Below, one piece after another: positions 36,518-45,280 of a stretch of DNA of 45,530 bases. Source of the DNA: DATLFI01 sp035524895 (GTDB lineage Bacteria > Acidobacteriota > Thermoanaerobaculia > Multivoradales > Multivoraceae); contig DATLFI010000100.1 in the NCBI GenBank assembly GCA_035524895.1, positions 1 through 45,530 on the forward strand. The letters run 5' to 3'. Within the stretch, counting starts at the first letter, position 1. Every line of letters begins with the position of its first letter. The notes beneath the pieces are model-generated. The model saw nothing but the letters and a program-made list of their open reading frames with translations. It did not search any database and was not told the DNA's origin. The translations under genes and the position numbers were made by a program.

Positions 36518-37830
36518 CGCCAGCGTTCCCAGAGCGCGATTCCGCCGGCCTGCTTGCCGACCTCGATCGTGTCGACTCGGCGCCGGGCCGCATTGTCGTA
36601 GATCTCGACGACTCCTGGCTCGCCACCGACGCCCTCGACCGTGACGAAGCTGTACCGGCCGTCCGGTGTGATCAGCACGCCATGAGGAACACGGCGCGTC
36701 GTGGGAATCCGCGCGACCTCCTTGCCGCTGGCAAGGTCCCAGAAGCCCACGGCGTCGCCGCGCTTGTAGGTCACCACGAGCAGGCTCTCGTCGGGCGTGA
36801 CGTCTGCGTTGTAGGGGCCGTTCCAGGTGTCGGCGAAGCGCCGGACGACCTCGAAGGACGCCAGGTCCACCTCGAACAAGGTGTTGCCGGAAAGCCCCGT
36901 CACCCAAACCTTGCCACTCGCGGTCGGCGCCGTGACCCACGCCGGCTCGATTCGCATGGCGCTGTGGTGCCGCTCCGTCAGGGACACCGGTTGCGCCACT
37001 TCTCCGGAAGAGTGATGGGCGTGCGGGTCGTGCTCGGGAGCGTCGTCGAGACGGAGCTTCAACCGGCGGCGCACCTCGAAGCGCAGGGCGTCGACCTCCA
37101 CCAGGTCGTCGTCCATCATGTTCACGGAGTAGAAGAACCGACCGTCGCGGCTCATGCGTGCGCCGTGAGGCATCGCGCCGGTGGGAATCTGCGCCACCTC
37201 GGTCATGGTCGAGGTCTCGATCACCGAGATGGTACTCGGCTCGTGATCGCCGTAGAAGTCAGCATTCACTACGTACAGGAGTCCGGTGGTGCCCGACACG
37301 TCGAGGGTGGCCGGGAACATCCCGACGCGAACGTCGCCCTCCCATTCGTCGGTCCCGGTGCGGAACTTGTGGATGGTTCCGAAGGGCTGCCCGTGGGAAA
37401 TGGACACGTACCAGTATCGGCCGTTGGGCGCTACCGCGATGCCGTGCGGCCCCTCGATGTCGGCAGGGAAGCTGCCCACCGGGATGGTCTTCTCGACAAA
37501 CACGCCTGAAGGTCCGAACCGAACGAGCGACACCTCGTCTTCCGACTCGGAGCAAACGTAGACCCAGTAGTCGCGCTCGGGTCGCACCAGATCCGCGGTC
37601 GGGCTCGGCGCTGCAGCGATAGTGGTCTCCGCGGCGGCGGTCTCGACTCGCGCTGGCTCACCGGTCCTGAGACCTCCGACGCCCAACGGAATGCCGATCT
37701 CGTCCGCTCGTGCGCCCAGCGACAGCAGGCCCAGTGCTGCCAGGCCCACGGCTGCCAGGCCCAGCGATGCGAAGCAGAGCCGTCGCATGCGCGCGCGGTC
37801 TCGAACGTATGCGGGATCCCGTTCGCTCAC
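36514..37830 (-). CDS. YncE/YVTN-like beta-propeller protein, membrane-anchored or exported
   Basis: A 438-residue protein with an N-terminal hydrophobic signal or anchor (about 17-42, LCFASLGLAAVGLAALGLLSLG) and seven-bladed-propeller repeats of the YncE type (GIAVAPNGRYWYVS, GARMSRDGRFFYSVN, NADVTPDESLLVV, GVLITPDGRYSFVTVEG). A His-rich insert (PEHDPHAHHSS, about 268-278) could bind metal. Such periplasmic propellers commonly bind ligands or partner proteins; no catalytic motif is visible. It is the gene before the TTGA-coupled membrane protein in this operon. Confidence 0.8.
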   Translation of the reverse strand: MSERDPAYVRDRARMRRLCFASLGLAAVGLAALGLLSLGARADEIGIPLGVGGLRTGEPARVETAAAETTIAAAPSPTADLVRPERDYWVYVCSESEDEVSLVRFGPSGVFVEKTIPVGSFPADIEGPHGIAVAPNGRYWYVSISHGQPFGTIHKFRTGTDEWEGDVRVGMFPATLDVSGTTGLLYVVNADFYGDHEPSTISVIETSTMTEVAQIPTGAMPHGARMSRDGRFFYSVNMMDDDLVEVDALRFEVRRRLKLRLDDAPEHDPHAHHSSGEVAQPVSLTERHHSAMRIEPAWVTAPTASGKVWVTGLSGNTLFEVDLASFEVVRRFADTWNGPYNADVTPDESLLVVTYKRGDAVGFWDLASGKEVARIPTTRRVPHGVLITPDGRYSFVTVEGVGGEPGVVEIYDNAARRRVDTIEVGKQAGGIALWERWR

Positions 37831-37898
37831 TAGCTCTCGCTCACCGGCGCGCTGCCGCTTCTTGGTGCTTCACTGTTGGCCGTTCACTGTGTTGCCGT

Positions 37899-40022
37899 TC
37901 ACTGGGGCTCGCCGACGATTCGGTCCGGGTCCTCCGGGTCCACCAGCTTGACCGCCCAGAGCCCCGAGTTCCAATCCGAAAAGAAGACATGACCCTTGTA
38001 GGGCTGGGGCCCCCAGACGAACGGGGAGTTGGGGATGAAGCCCTGAGGATCGAACGACATGAACAGACCGATCTCGCGCCCCTGAGCGTAGAGGTCGCCG
38101 AGCAGCTCGCCTGAGACGTCGACCACGCGCAACCCGCCGTTGTAGTAGGCGACGTACATCACGTCGTCATCGATCCACAGGTTGTGGGTGCCCGCCTCCG
38201 GCACCTGGTAGCGAGCGACCTCGTTTGGGCTCGCCCAATCGTCCCACTCGATCACGTGGATCCAGCCGGCGGCACGGGGCGGTGCCTCGCCGGCCTCGCG
38301 CCCCGTGAGCCCGTAGGGGAATGCCTCGTCGCCCGCGAACACGTAGAACTTCCCGGTCGACTGGCTGCGGTAGGGGAAGGCGGCGTGATTCCAGCCGTTC
38401 GGGTAGCGGTAGTGGCCGAGGGCAACCGGCTTGTTCGGGGCACCGCCCTTACCGCCACCTCCGACGTCGATCGCCCAGACACCGTCGTCCCAGTTCGAGG
38501 TGAACGCGACACCGTCGACGACCCAGACGTCGTGCAGCGCGTGCCCGGGCGTCTCGAGCTCGAAGCGGCCCACGCGGTAGGGCTCGGACGGGTCCTCGAT
38601 GCTGATGACGTCGAAGCGACGGCCATTGTTGACGGCGTAGACGTGGTTGTCGTGGACGAACACGTTGTGCACGCCGCCGGTGAGCTGGTCGTCGTAGCGC
38701 GAGAGCACCCTCACCCCGGTCTTCGGGTCGGACACGTCGAGCACCACGATGCCGTTCTTGCGGTTCGACGCGCCCTCGCGGCTGATCACCGCGAGCCTGC
38801 CGTCTTCCGAGATCTTGACGTCGTTGACGGTCCGGGCGTCGACCCGAACGGTGTCGACGAGCACGATGTTCTCGGGGTTCGTGACGTCCCAGAAGTAGGC
38901 GTGTCCTTCGGCGCCCCAGGTGCCGGTGATGGCGTAGTCGCTGCCGTCAGCGCCCTCCCACACCCACAGGTCGCTGGTGTGGCGGTCGCGCACCTTGCCC
39001 TGCCCGACGAAACGGATCTCCTTGGCCACCGAGCGCGGCTCGACTCGGATGCGCCGGCTCGCGGAGAGATCTCCGGCGGTTGCCACCACAGTGTAGGTGC
39101 CGGACCGCTCGGCCACGAACCGTCCGTCCTCGGTGACCAGCGCGCTGGCGCCGGGCGCGACGATCGCAGGGCTCACTCTTCCCGCGACGGCGAAGGTGAC
39201 CGGAAGGTCGTGTACCGCGTTGCCGGCGGCATCCGTGCCGCTCGCGGTGAGCCGGACCATGTCTCCCGTTCGCACCCGGTCGGCGCTTGCCTCGAGGGCG
39301 AACAGGACCGTGGGGTTTGCCTCGACACGGATACCGAGGCGCCCGACGGCATCCTCGGCCTTTGCCGTGATGGTGGCGGTGCCGGGGGCTCGTAGCGTCA
39401 AATGACCGAAGCCATCGGGCTCGGCGACCCGAGTGTCAGAGCTCTCGAAGGCAGCCTCGACATCGACACGTTCGACTCCCGAGGCGTCCACGACACGCGT
39501 CGCGAGAGGAATCGTGGTCCCGGCATACAAACGTCGTGGCAACTCCACGATCTCGACCGAGCGCACGGGCGGGTTCGGTACCGTGACCTCCACTTCGACC
39601 TGCAGGATCGCCTCGGCCTGCCGCGGCTCGTCCTCGGGGTCCTTGGGCACCAGCACCACCACGGTGAACTTCCCCGGACCGAAGGCCTCGAGCTCGCCGG
39701 CCGGGTTGACGCCGACATGGCGGCGCGAGCGTGAGAAGAAGACGACGGGCCGGTCGGTGATGGTTCGCTCGCCATCTCGCAAGTGCGCCTGGAGCTGCGC
39801 CTTGGCCCCCACCTCGAGCGTCACTTCCCGCGGTGTGACCTCGAGCACGGCCCCCGGTGGAAGCGGCTCGAGCTCCTGCTCGGGACCCGCGGTGGCGGAC
39901 GGCGCCGAGTCAGGGGCCCGCTCTTGCGCGGCAACCGGCGGCGCCGCGCCGGCCAGAGCCAGCAGCAGCGAGAGGAGGATGATCGATGGGCGGGCGGCGT
40001 GGCTGACGTCGGTAGCAGGCAA
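37899..40022 (-). CDS. Exported protein with Ig-like domains and LVIVD-type propeller
   Basis: A 707-residue secreted or surface protein. It has a signal peptide (IILLSLLLALAGAAPPVAA), then bacterial Ig-like (BIG2-type) domains over about 55-330 (AVLEVTPREVTLEVGAKAQL, TLRAPGTATITAKAEDAVG, RSGTYTVVATAGDLSASRRI). A propeller with LVIVD-type repeats follows (AYFWDVTNPENIVLVD, GIVVLDVSDPKTGVRVL, FDVISIEDPSEPYRVG, GGLRVVDVSGELLGDLY). It contains two-residue rich GGGGKGG loops. No enzyme motif is visible. It lies 68 bases before the YncE-like gene on the same strand, so the two are likely co-transcribed. Role: extracellular binding or adhesion is likely but not shown. Confidence 0.8.
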   Translation of the reverse strand: MPATDVSHAARPSIILLSLLLALAGAAPPVAAQERAPDSAPSATAGPEQELEPLPPGAVLEVTPREVTLEVGAKAQLQAHLRDGERTITDRPVVFFSRSRRHVGVNPAGELEAFGPGKFTVVVLVPKDPEDEPRQAEAILQVEVEVTVPNPPVRSVEIVELPRRLYAGTTIPLATRVVDASGVERVDVEAAFESSDTRVAEPDGFGHLTLRAPGTATITAKAEDAVGRLGIRVEANPTVLFALEASADRVRTGDMVRLTASGTDAAGNAVHDLPVTFAVAGRVSPAIVAPGASALVTEDGRFVAERSGTYTVVATAGDLSASRRIRVEPRSVAKEIRFVGQGKVRDRHTSDLWVWEGADGSDYAITGTWGAEGHAYFWDVTNPENIVLVDTVRVDARTVNDVKISEDGRLAVISREGASNRKNGIVVLDVSDPKTGVRVLSRYDDQLTGGVHNVFVHDNHVYAVNNGRRFDVISIEDPSEPYRVGRFELETPGHALHDVWVVDGVAFTSNWDDGVWAIDVGGGGKGGAPNKPVALGHYRYPNGWNHAAFPYRSQSTGKFYVFAGDEAFPYGLTGREAGEAPPRAAGWIHVIEWDDWASPNEVARYQVPEAGTHNLWIDDDVMYVAYYNGGLRVVDVSGELLGDLYAQGREIGLFMSFDPQGFIPNSPFVWGPQPYKGHVFFSDWNSGLWAVKLVDPEDPDRIVGEPQ

Positions 40023-40127
40023 TCGGGTACCTCTGCCGCTGGAACGCGGCGCAGTGTATCAAGCGATCGGAGGCGAGCTCGCTCGGAGCGCGGATGGCTG
40101 GGCCAGCCTGGCCATGCGGCGTGGCGT

Positions 40128-41483
40128 TCAAGCCCAGGTTGCACGCGGCGACAGGCTGGACAGGTCCGCAATTCGTACGGGCTGACCGCTCCGCGCGCTC
40201 TTGCGAGCGCCGATTCCGAGTAGCACAGCCATCGCTCCCTGTCGCGAGCCTGCGGCCTGCCGGAGCGGGTCGGGGCCGTCCGGCTCGCGCAGGATGCGGT
40301 CGAGCATCTTGGGATCTCCGCCACCATGGCCACCGTCGTCGTGCGGAATTCGGATGAGCTCGGAGGCGCCGAAGTTGTCGGTGAGCCGGAGCTCGTCGTA
40401 GTCGGGCACCCCCCAAGGCTGGCTCTCGAAGATCCACGCTTCGAGCCGACCGCGGGTGCCGTTGAAGGCGATCCGGTAGCCCTCGTAGGGGGAATACGTG
40501 GTGCACGAGTAGCTCACCTGGACGCCGTTGGCGAAGGCGATCTGCGCCGCCATCTGGTCGAAGATGTCGATCTCCTCGCTCCACACGCAACCGTCGCGGA
40601 TGTAGCCGTCGTGGTGCTCGTGGTCGGCGTAGAGCTGCACCATCAAGGGGCTCTTCGAGATGTCCCAGAAGTAGTCGCAGCGCTCGGCGTGCGCGCAGCC
40701 GCGACAGCGAGTCGAGCGGAACGAGTTGTTGCCGCCATAGTGACGCAGAGCCCCCTGCGCGTAGACCACCTCTGGCTCCGACTCGAGCCACCAGCCGAGC
40801 AAGTCGAAGTGGTGGCACGCCTTGTGGACGAAGAGGGTGCCCGAGAAACGTTCCTTGCCATGCCAGCGCCGGAAGTAGGCGGCGCCGTGGCTGGTGTCGA
40901 GGTACCAGTGGAAGTCGGCCGAGGTCACTTCGCCGATGCGCCCGGACCGCAGGATCTCCTTGATCCGAAGGCGGTGAGGTGCGTAGCGATAGTTGTGCGC
41001 TACCACGATGTCACGATCGTGGCGCGCCACCGCGTCGAGGATCGCCTGGACGCCGGTCTCGTCCGTGGTGAGCGGCTTCTCGGTGATGACGTGGCAGCCG
41101 GCATCGAGAGCCTGGACGATGAGCGCGGCGTGGCTGTTGTCGACCGTGGTCACGACCACCCGCTGCGGCCTCGCCTCCACCAGCATGCGGCCGAAGTCGG
41201 TGTACGTCGGGCAGCCGGCACCGATGAACTGCGATGCGAAGGCGAGACGACCGGGATTGGTGTCGCACAGGCCCACCAGCTCGACCGCGTCGGAGTAGTC
41301 GCGCTGCAGGGTGCGACCCCACAGCGTGATGCCACGGATGCCGGTGCCGACGACTGCCAGGCGCTGCCGGGGCGTCGGTGTCGCCCCGATCGGAAGCCGA
41401 GCGGCCACGAGACCGGCCACGGCGCCAGCTCCGGTCTGGAGGAAGCTGCGTCGGGACTGGGGAGAGGAGGTTGGTTGCGACAT
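40128..41483 (-). CDS. Gfo/Idh/MocA family oxidoreductase, Tat-exported
   Basis: A 451-residue NAD(P)-dependent sugar or inositol-type oxidoreductase. A twin-arginine signal is clear (SRRSFLQTGAGAVAGLVAA, RR at 11-12). The Rossmann motif follows (LAVVGTGIRG, 42-51), then VITEKPLTTD with the conserved catalytic-region Lys, and AHNYRYAP. A Cys-rich insert (RCRGCAHAERC) and HKACHHFDLLGWW are present. Tat export of the folded enzyme with its bound nucleotide is common in Acidobacteria and Planctomycetes, where members act as periplasmic glycan enzymes. The substrate cannot be told. ATG 41483 is chosen because it gives the Tat signal; the in-frame extension upstream is non-coding. Confidence 0.87.
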   Translation of the reverse strand: MSQPTSSPQSRRSFLQTGAGAVAGLVAARLPIGATPTPRQRLAVVGTGIRGITLWGRTLQRDYSDAVELVGLCDTNPGRLAFASQFIGAGCPTYTDFGRMLVEARPQRVVVTTVDNSHAALIVQALDAGCHVITEKPLTTDETGVQAILDAVARHDRDIVVAHNYRYAPHRLRIKEILRSGRIGEVTSADFHWYLDTSHGAAYFRRWHGKERFSGTLFVHKACHHFDLLGWWLESEPEVVYAQGALRHYGGNNSFRSTRCRGCAHAERCDYFWDISKSPLMVQLYADHEHHDGYIRDGCVWSEEIDIFDQMAAQIAFANGVQVSYSCTTYSPYEGYRIAFNGTRGRLEAWIFESQPWGVPDYDELRLTDNFGASELIRIPHDDGGHGGGDPKMLDRILREPDGPDPLRQAAGSRQGAMAVLLGIGARKSARSGQPVRIADLSSLSPRATWA

Positions 41484-41551
41484 GACTGTTCTCCGGTCAG
41501 CGGGCGTCGCGTGGAGTCGCGTGCGGGTCGTATTGGCGGCAGGGAAGGGGC

Positions 41552-42553
41552 CTACTCGACTGTGGCGAACAGTTCTGCGGCGCGATCGAGATCGACGTTG
41601 CCGCCCGACAGCGTCACCCCCACGCGCGCTCCCGGCTCCGGCTGGATCACGCGGTCCAGGAGCGCCGCGAGCGCGAGCGCGCCGGTGGGCTCGACGACGA
41701 GCTTGAGGCGCTCCCAACAGAAGCGCATCGCTTGCACGATCGCCCGTTCCGAGACGGTGACGACGTCGTCGGCGAGCTCGAGGATCAGCGGCATGGTGAG
41801 CTTGCCGAGCGACGGCGTGCGCGCTCCGTCGGCGATGGTGGGAGGGTTGTGCACGGTCTGCAGGGTGCCGGTGCGGAACGTGCGCGCCGCGTCGTCGGCG
41901 AGCTCGGGCTCGACCCCCACGACGCGGCAGCCGGGCGACAGCGCTCGCGCCGAGAGCGCCGAGCCTGACAGCAGGCCCCCGCCGCCGAGGCACACCAGGA
42001 GCAGGTCGAGCTCCCCGGTGTCTTCGATCAGCTCCTTGACGGCGGTACCCTGGCCGGCGATCACCCTGGCGTCGTCGTAGGCGTGGATCAGCTGGAGCTC
42101 GCGCTCCGCGGCGACCCTCTCCGCGACCGTCTGGCGGTCGCTGCGGTCGCGGTCGTAGAGCACGATCTCGGCGCCGTAGTCGCGTGTGGCGTCCGCCTTC
42201 ACCCGTGGCGCGTCCTGGGGCATCACCACGGTCACCGGGATCCCCAGTAGCTGACCTGCCAGCGCCACCGCCTGGGCGTGGTTGCCGGACGACGCCGCGA
42301 GCACTCCCTCACCGGGGTGACGCCGTTGGTGTTGAGAGAGAGCGTTGAAGGCGCCGCGGAACTTGAAGGCGCCGGCGCGTTGCAGGTTCTCGCACTTCAG
42401 GCGCACCTGACAGCCGGACAGGCTGTCCAGGGTCTTGGAGCGCGCGACGGGCGTCCGATGCGCGACACCGTGCAGGCGCTCGTGAGCCCGCTCGACGTCT
42501 GCGAAGGTCACAGCCCGGTCGGAGGTGGGGTCGGGTTGGGCGGAGGGGCACAT
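41552..42553 (-). CDS. PLP-dependent threonine/serine dehydratase or racemase
   Basis: A 333-residue fold-type II PLP enzyme. The Schiff-base lysine is K64 in GAFKFRGA, the phosphate-substrate loop is SSGNHAQ (88-94) and the PLP-phosphate loop is GGGGLLSG. It has the length of catabolic threonine dehydratase or serine racemase, without the regulatory ACT domain of biosynthetic IlvA. The reaction is deamination of Thr/Ser to 2-oxoacids, or serine racemisation; sequence alone does not choose. It lies 68 bases upstream of the oxidoreductase gene and diverges from the glycosyltransferase. Confidence 0.9.
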   Translation of the reverse strand: MCPSAQPDPTSDRAVTFADVERAHERLHGVAHRTPVARSKTLDSLSGCQVRLKCENLQRAGAFKFRGAFNALSQHQRRHPGEGVLAASSGNHAQAVALAGQLLGIPVTVVMPQDAPRVKADATRDYGAEIVLYDRDRSDRQTVAERVAAERELQLIHAYDDARVIAGQGTAVKELIEDTGELDLLLVCLGGGGLLSGSALSARALSPGCRVVGVEPELADDAARTFRTGTLQTVHNPPTIADGARTPSLGKLTMPLILELADDVVTVSERAIVQAMRFCWERLKLVVEPTGALALAALLDRVIQPEPGARVGVTLSGGNVDLDRAAELFATVE

Positions 42554-42715
42554 GGTCAGGACCTTCGGGCGAGTGTGGGAACGGTTCTTGCTTCTGGGCG
42601 TCCCGAGACCGAGCCCGCAATGGCACCCGTCGAGGGGGCCTCTGCTCTGGAAAGGGCACCCGGGGGTGACGGAATGATAGAACTTGCAAGGATCGACACC
42701 GAACCTTCGCCCAGC

Positions 42716-42720
42716 GGAGG
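42716..42720 (+). promoter_or_regulatory. Ribosome binding site deciding the glycosyltransferase start
   Basis: GGAGG lies 7 bases before ATG 42728. An earlier in-frame ATG (42674) has no such site. Confidence 0.6.
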
Positions 42721-42727
42721 CAGCGGG

Positions 42728-43576
42728 ATGAGACGGAGACCCGGGGTATCGGGATCGCTTCCGGTGGCGGGAGAGCTCGGCGAGGCCCGTGCTCGCTGGA
42801 CCTGGCCCCCTGTCGAGCGGGTAGCTGTGATCGTGCCCGCGTTCGACGAGGCGGCGACGATCGCCGAGGTGCTATCGCTAGTCCTGGCGTGCGTGCGCCC
42901 GGGCAATCCGGACGGCATGTTCGACGAGGTGGTCGTCGTCTCCGACGGCTCCACAGACGACACGGCGGCCATCGCACGAGGGCTCGGTGCGAGCGTGGTC
43001 GAGCTCGAGAGCAACGGCGGAAAGGCCGCTGCGCTCGCCACTGGTGTCGCCCACAGCGACGCGCGCGTCGTGCTGTTCCTCGACGCGGACCTGGTCGGCT
43101 TCGACGCCGCGACCTTCCGGCGGCTGGTTCGCCCGGTGGTTGCCGGCAACGCCGCGATGGTCGTCGGCATCCGCGACCGCGGGCGCTGGTTGACCGGGCT
43201 CCACGCGAGCCAGCACGGGCCGTTGCTGTCAGGGGTGCGCTGCCTGCGTCGCGAGCTCTTCGAAGCGGTGCCCGACAGCTTCGTGCGCGGCTACCGTATC
43301 GAGACCGCGCTGAACTGGACCTGCCGGCAGCTCGGCGGCGTGCTGTTGACGACCCCGCTCTACGGCATCCGGCACCGCATCAAGGAGCGTAAGCGCGGCG
43401 TCCTGCGCGGCTTCGTGGCGCGCATTTCGATGTTCGCCTCGGTGCTCGCTGCCTTCGTGGAGCTCAAGGTACGCCGACCGCGGCTTCGGCCTTCGAGACT
43501 CGACCTGGGGCCGGCTGATGTGTCCGCTCGCTCTGTGACCTCAGGCCCGAGCCCTCCCGCCTCGCGCATAGCGTAG
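42728..43576 (+). CDS. Family 2 glycosyltransferase
   Basis: A 282-residue GT-A fold glycosyltransferase of the GT2/dolichol-phosphate-mannose-synthase-like type. It has VIVPAFDEAATI, VVVSDGSTDDT, GGKAAALATGV and the metal-binding DAD in LFLDADLVGF. No transmembrane helix pair is visible after the catalytic domain, though ISMFASVLAAFVEL near the end is hydrophobic. It probably transfers a sugar from a nucleotide donor to a lipid carrier or glycan. ATG 42728 follows GGAGG. It converges on the propeller gene with a 12-base gap. Confidence 0.88.
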   Translation: MRRRPGVSGSLPVAGELGEARARWTWPPVERVAVIVPAFDEAATIAEVLSLVLACVRPGNPDGMFDEVVVVSDGSTDDTAAIARGLGASVVELESNGGKAAALATGVAHSDARVVLFLDADLVGFDAATFRRLVRPVVAGNAAMVVGIRDRGRWLTGLHASQHGPLLSGVRCLRRELFEAVPDSFVRGYRIETALNWTCRQLGGVLLTTPLYGIRHRIKERKRGVLRGFVARISMFASVLAAFVELKVRRPRLRPSRLDLGPADVSARSVTSGPSPPASRIA

Positions 43577-43588
43577 CGCAGGGAGGCG

Positions 43589-44830
43589 TCAGCCTTCGAA
43601 CCGCCAGAGCGCCAGCGTGGTGCGGTCTTTGACCAGGATGCCGTCTCGGACGGGCGCAGGGTGCGCCCACACCGGCGTCGTCGCGATCTCGTGTCGGCTC
43701 TCGGGCTGCCACTCGCTCCGGCTGGCGCTGCCCACCAGCAGCACGCCGTCGGTCGTCGACACCACCAGCCGGTCGCCAGCTAGTAGCAGCGACGCGTTGA
43801 CGCCGATGCGGCCCTCGCTGAGCCACACTGTCCCTCCGGTGGCGGCGTCGAGGCAGAAGAGCTGGCCGCGCTTCAAGTGAGAGAGGCCGAACAGCAGGCC
43901 GTCGTGGAGCACCGGCGAGCTCATGTACTGCGGGACGTCGGCGTTGCGCCAAACCTCCGTGGCGGTCCAGGAACCGGCCTCGCGGCGCACCCGCAGGGCA
44001 AAGGTGCCCTGGTCGAGCCCCGAGAAGATCACGGTGTCGCCGAAGACCACCGGTGTCACGGAGTTCTGGTCGTAGGCGGTCTCGAAGGGGACCATCCACA
44101 GGAGCTGGCCGCTCTCCGCGTCGAGCCCAACCAGGTGAGCGCGAGTTTGCGTGACGAGCTGCGGCGGACCATCACCGAGCGTCGCGATCACCGGCGAGGC
44201 GTAGCCGGGACCATCTCCGCTCCAGCGCCATACCTCGACCCCGTCCTCGAGGCGGAACGCGGCGATCGCTCCCTCCTCGAGGCCACCCACGTGCGCGACC
44301 AGCGCGTCTCCGACCACCATCGGCGACATCGCTGTGCCGAACTCGGGCGCGGTGGTCGGGAAGCGGCCCTCGAAGTAGTGACGCCACAGCAGCCGGCCGG
44401 ACACGCGGTCGAAGCACGAGAGCGCGCCGCTGATCCCGAGCGTGCAGACGCGCGTGCCGGCGACCACAGGCGTCGACTTGGGCCCCTTGCCGTGGGCTAC
44501 CGCCGCCGGGTTCATCTGATAGGGCGTGGAGGTCGCCTGCCGCCAGAGCTGGTGGCCGGTTCCCAGGTCGAGCGCGAGCACGACCTCCTCCTCGCCCTGC
44601 CGTGCGTGCTGGTACACCACTCCGTCCGCCACGACCGGCGAGGAGTGCCCCTCGCCGACCTCCACCTTCCAGGCTTGCGTCGGCTTGCCGGTGAGGACCG
44701 GTAGCGGGTCGCCGACGTGGCCGCTGCGGTTGGGCCCTCGCCATTGGGACCAATCGGCGGCGCCGAGCAGCAGGCCCGAGGCCACGAGCAGAGCCAGACC
44801 GGCGGGACGGAGTCGCGTGTCGAGTCGCAT
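43589..44830 (-). CDS. PQQ-like/BamB-type beta-propeller, exported
   Basis: A 413-residue periplasmic propeller. A signal peptide (LALLVASGLLLGA) is followed by DWSQWRGPNRSG, the opening typical of PQQ-like repeat proteins. Repeats such as VVLALDLGTGHQLWRQ, LSCFDRVSGRLLWRH, LVGLDAESGQLLWMV and LFCLDAATGGTVWLS follow. No catalytic dehydrogenase residues are evident, so a binding or scaffold role, as in BamB, is more likely than an enzyme. ATG 44830 has AGCAGG 5-6 bases upstream; GTG 44836 is an alternative. Confidence 0.87.
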   Translation of the reverse strand: MRLDTRLRPAGLALLVASGLLLGAADWSQWRGPNRSGHVGDPLPVLTGKPTQAWKVEVGEGHSSPVVADGVVYQHARQGEEEVVLALDLGTGHQLWRQATSTPYQMNPAAVAHGKGPKSTPVVAGTRVCTLGISGALSCFDRVSGRLLWRHYFEGRFPTTAPEFGTAMSPMVVGDALVAHVGGLEEGAIAAFRLEDGVEVWRWSGDGPGYASPVIATLGDGPPQLVTQTRAHLVGLDAESGQLLWMVPFETAYDQNSVTPVVFGDTVIFSGLDQGTFALRVRREAGSWTATEVWRNADVPQYMSSPVLHDGLLFGLSHLKRGQLFCLDAATGGTVWLSEGRIGVNASLLLAGDRLVVSTTDGVLLVGSASRSEWQPESRHEIATTPVWAHPAPVRDGILVKDRTTLALWRFEG

Positions 44831-44863
44831 GAGCACCTGCTGGGAGAGAGGTTCGAGAGGCGG

Positions 44864-45280
44864 CTATCGCCAGTACCCGACGATCATGCCCCAGAGGACC
44901 GCGACGGCTGTGCCGATCGCCGGGAAGGCGGCTGCCGCGAGCAGCGTGCGGGCGAGCAGCGAGGCTCGACCGGGCCACAGCAGCACCGCCGCCTGCGCTG
45001 CGGCGATGGCGCCGAGCGGGAGGCCGAGGCCCCACCAGCCGGCGGTGCACCAGGGGCAGTGCGGCGGGTCCGCGTTGGCGATGTTGCACGCCTCAGCGGC
45101 GCCATTCCACCACGAGCGGCAGCCGCAGGCGTAGACCAGATCGCAGAGGTTGATCAGGAAGGCGCCCGACAGCCCGACGGCCACGACGAGCACGGCCAAT
45201 CGCACCCACCTCGGACCACCGCCGGGGCTGGTTTCGCCGCTCGGAGCGTCTGCATCGATAGAGACCGGCGGAATCGACAT
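44864..45280 (-). CDS. Small Cys-rich membrane protein, unknown function
   Basis: A 138-residue protein with three predicted helices: about 25-45 (LAVLVVAVGLSGAFLINL), 76-96 (GLGLPLGAIAAAQAAVLLW) and 107-130 (AAAAFPAIGTAVAVLWGMIV). Between the first two is a loop with six Cys (NLCDLVYACGCR, EACNIA, HCPWC), including a CPWC redox-type motif. This recalls thiol-oxidoreductase membrane proteins (VKOR/DsbB-like) but is too short and lacks a recognisable quinone site, so the role is open. ATG 45280 is chosen because the preceding in-frame part is Arg/His-rich and non-conserved-looking. It lies 33 bases upstream of the propeller gene on the same strand, so they are probably co-transcribed. Confidence 0.65.
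   Translation of the reverse strand: MSIPPVSIDADAPSGETSPGGGPRWVRLAVLVVAVGLSGAFLINLCDLVYACGCRSWWNGAAEACNIANADPPHCPWCTAGWWGLGLPLGAIAAAQAAVLLWPGRASLLARTLLAAAAFPAIGTAVAVLWGMIVGYWR

Noticed and set aside
37879..37904. Two copies of GCCGTTCACTG near the stop of the Ig/LVIVD gene
   Set aside because: Only two short copies, one overlapping a stop codon; too little to call a repeat element or operator.
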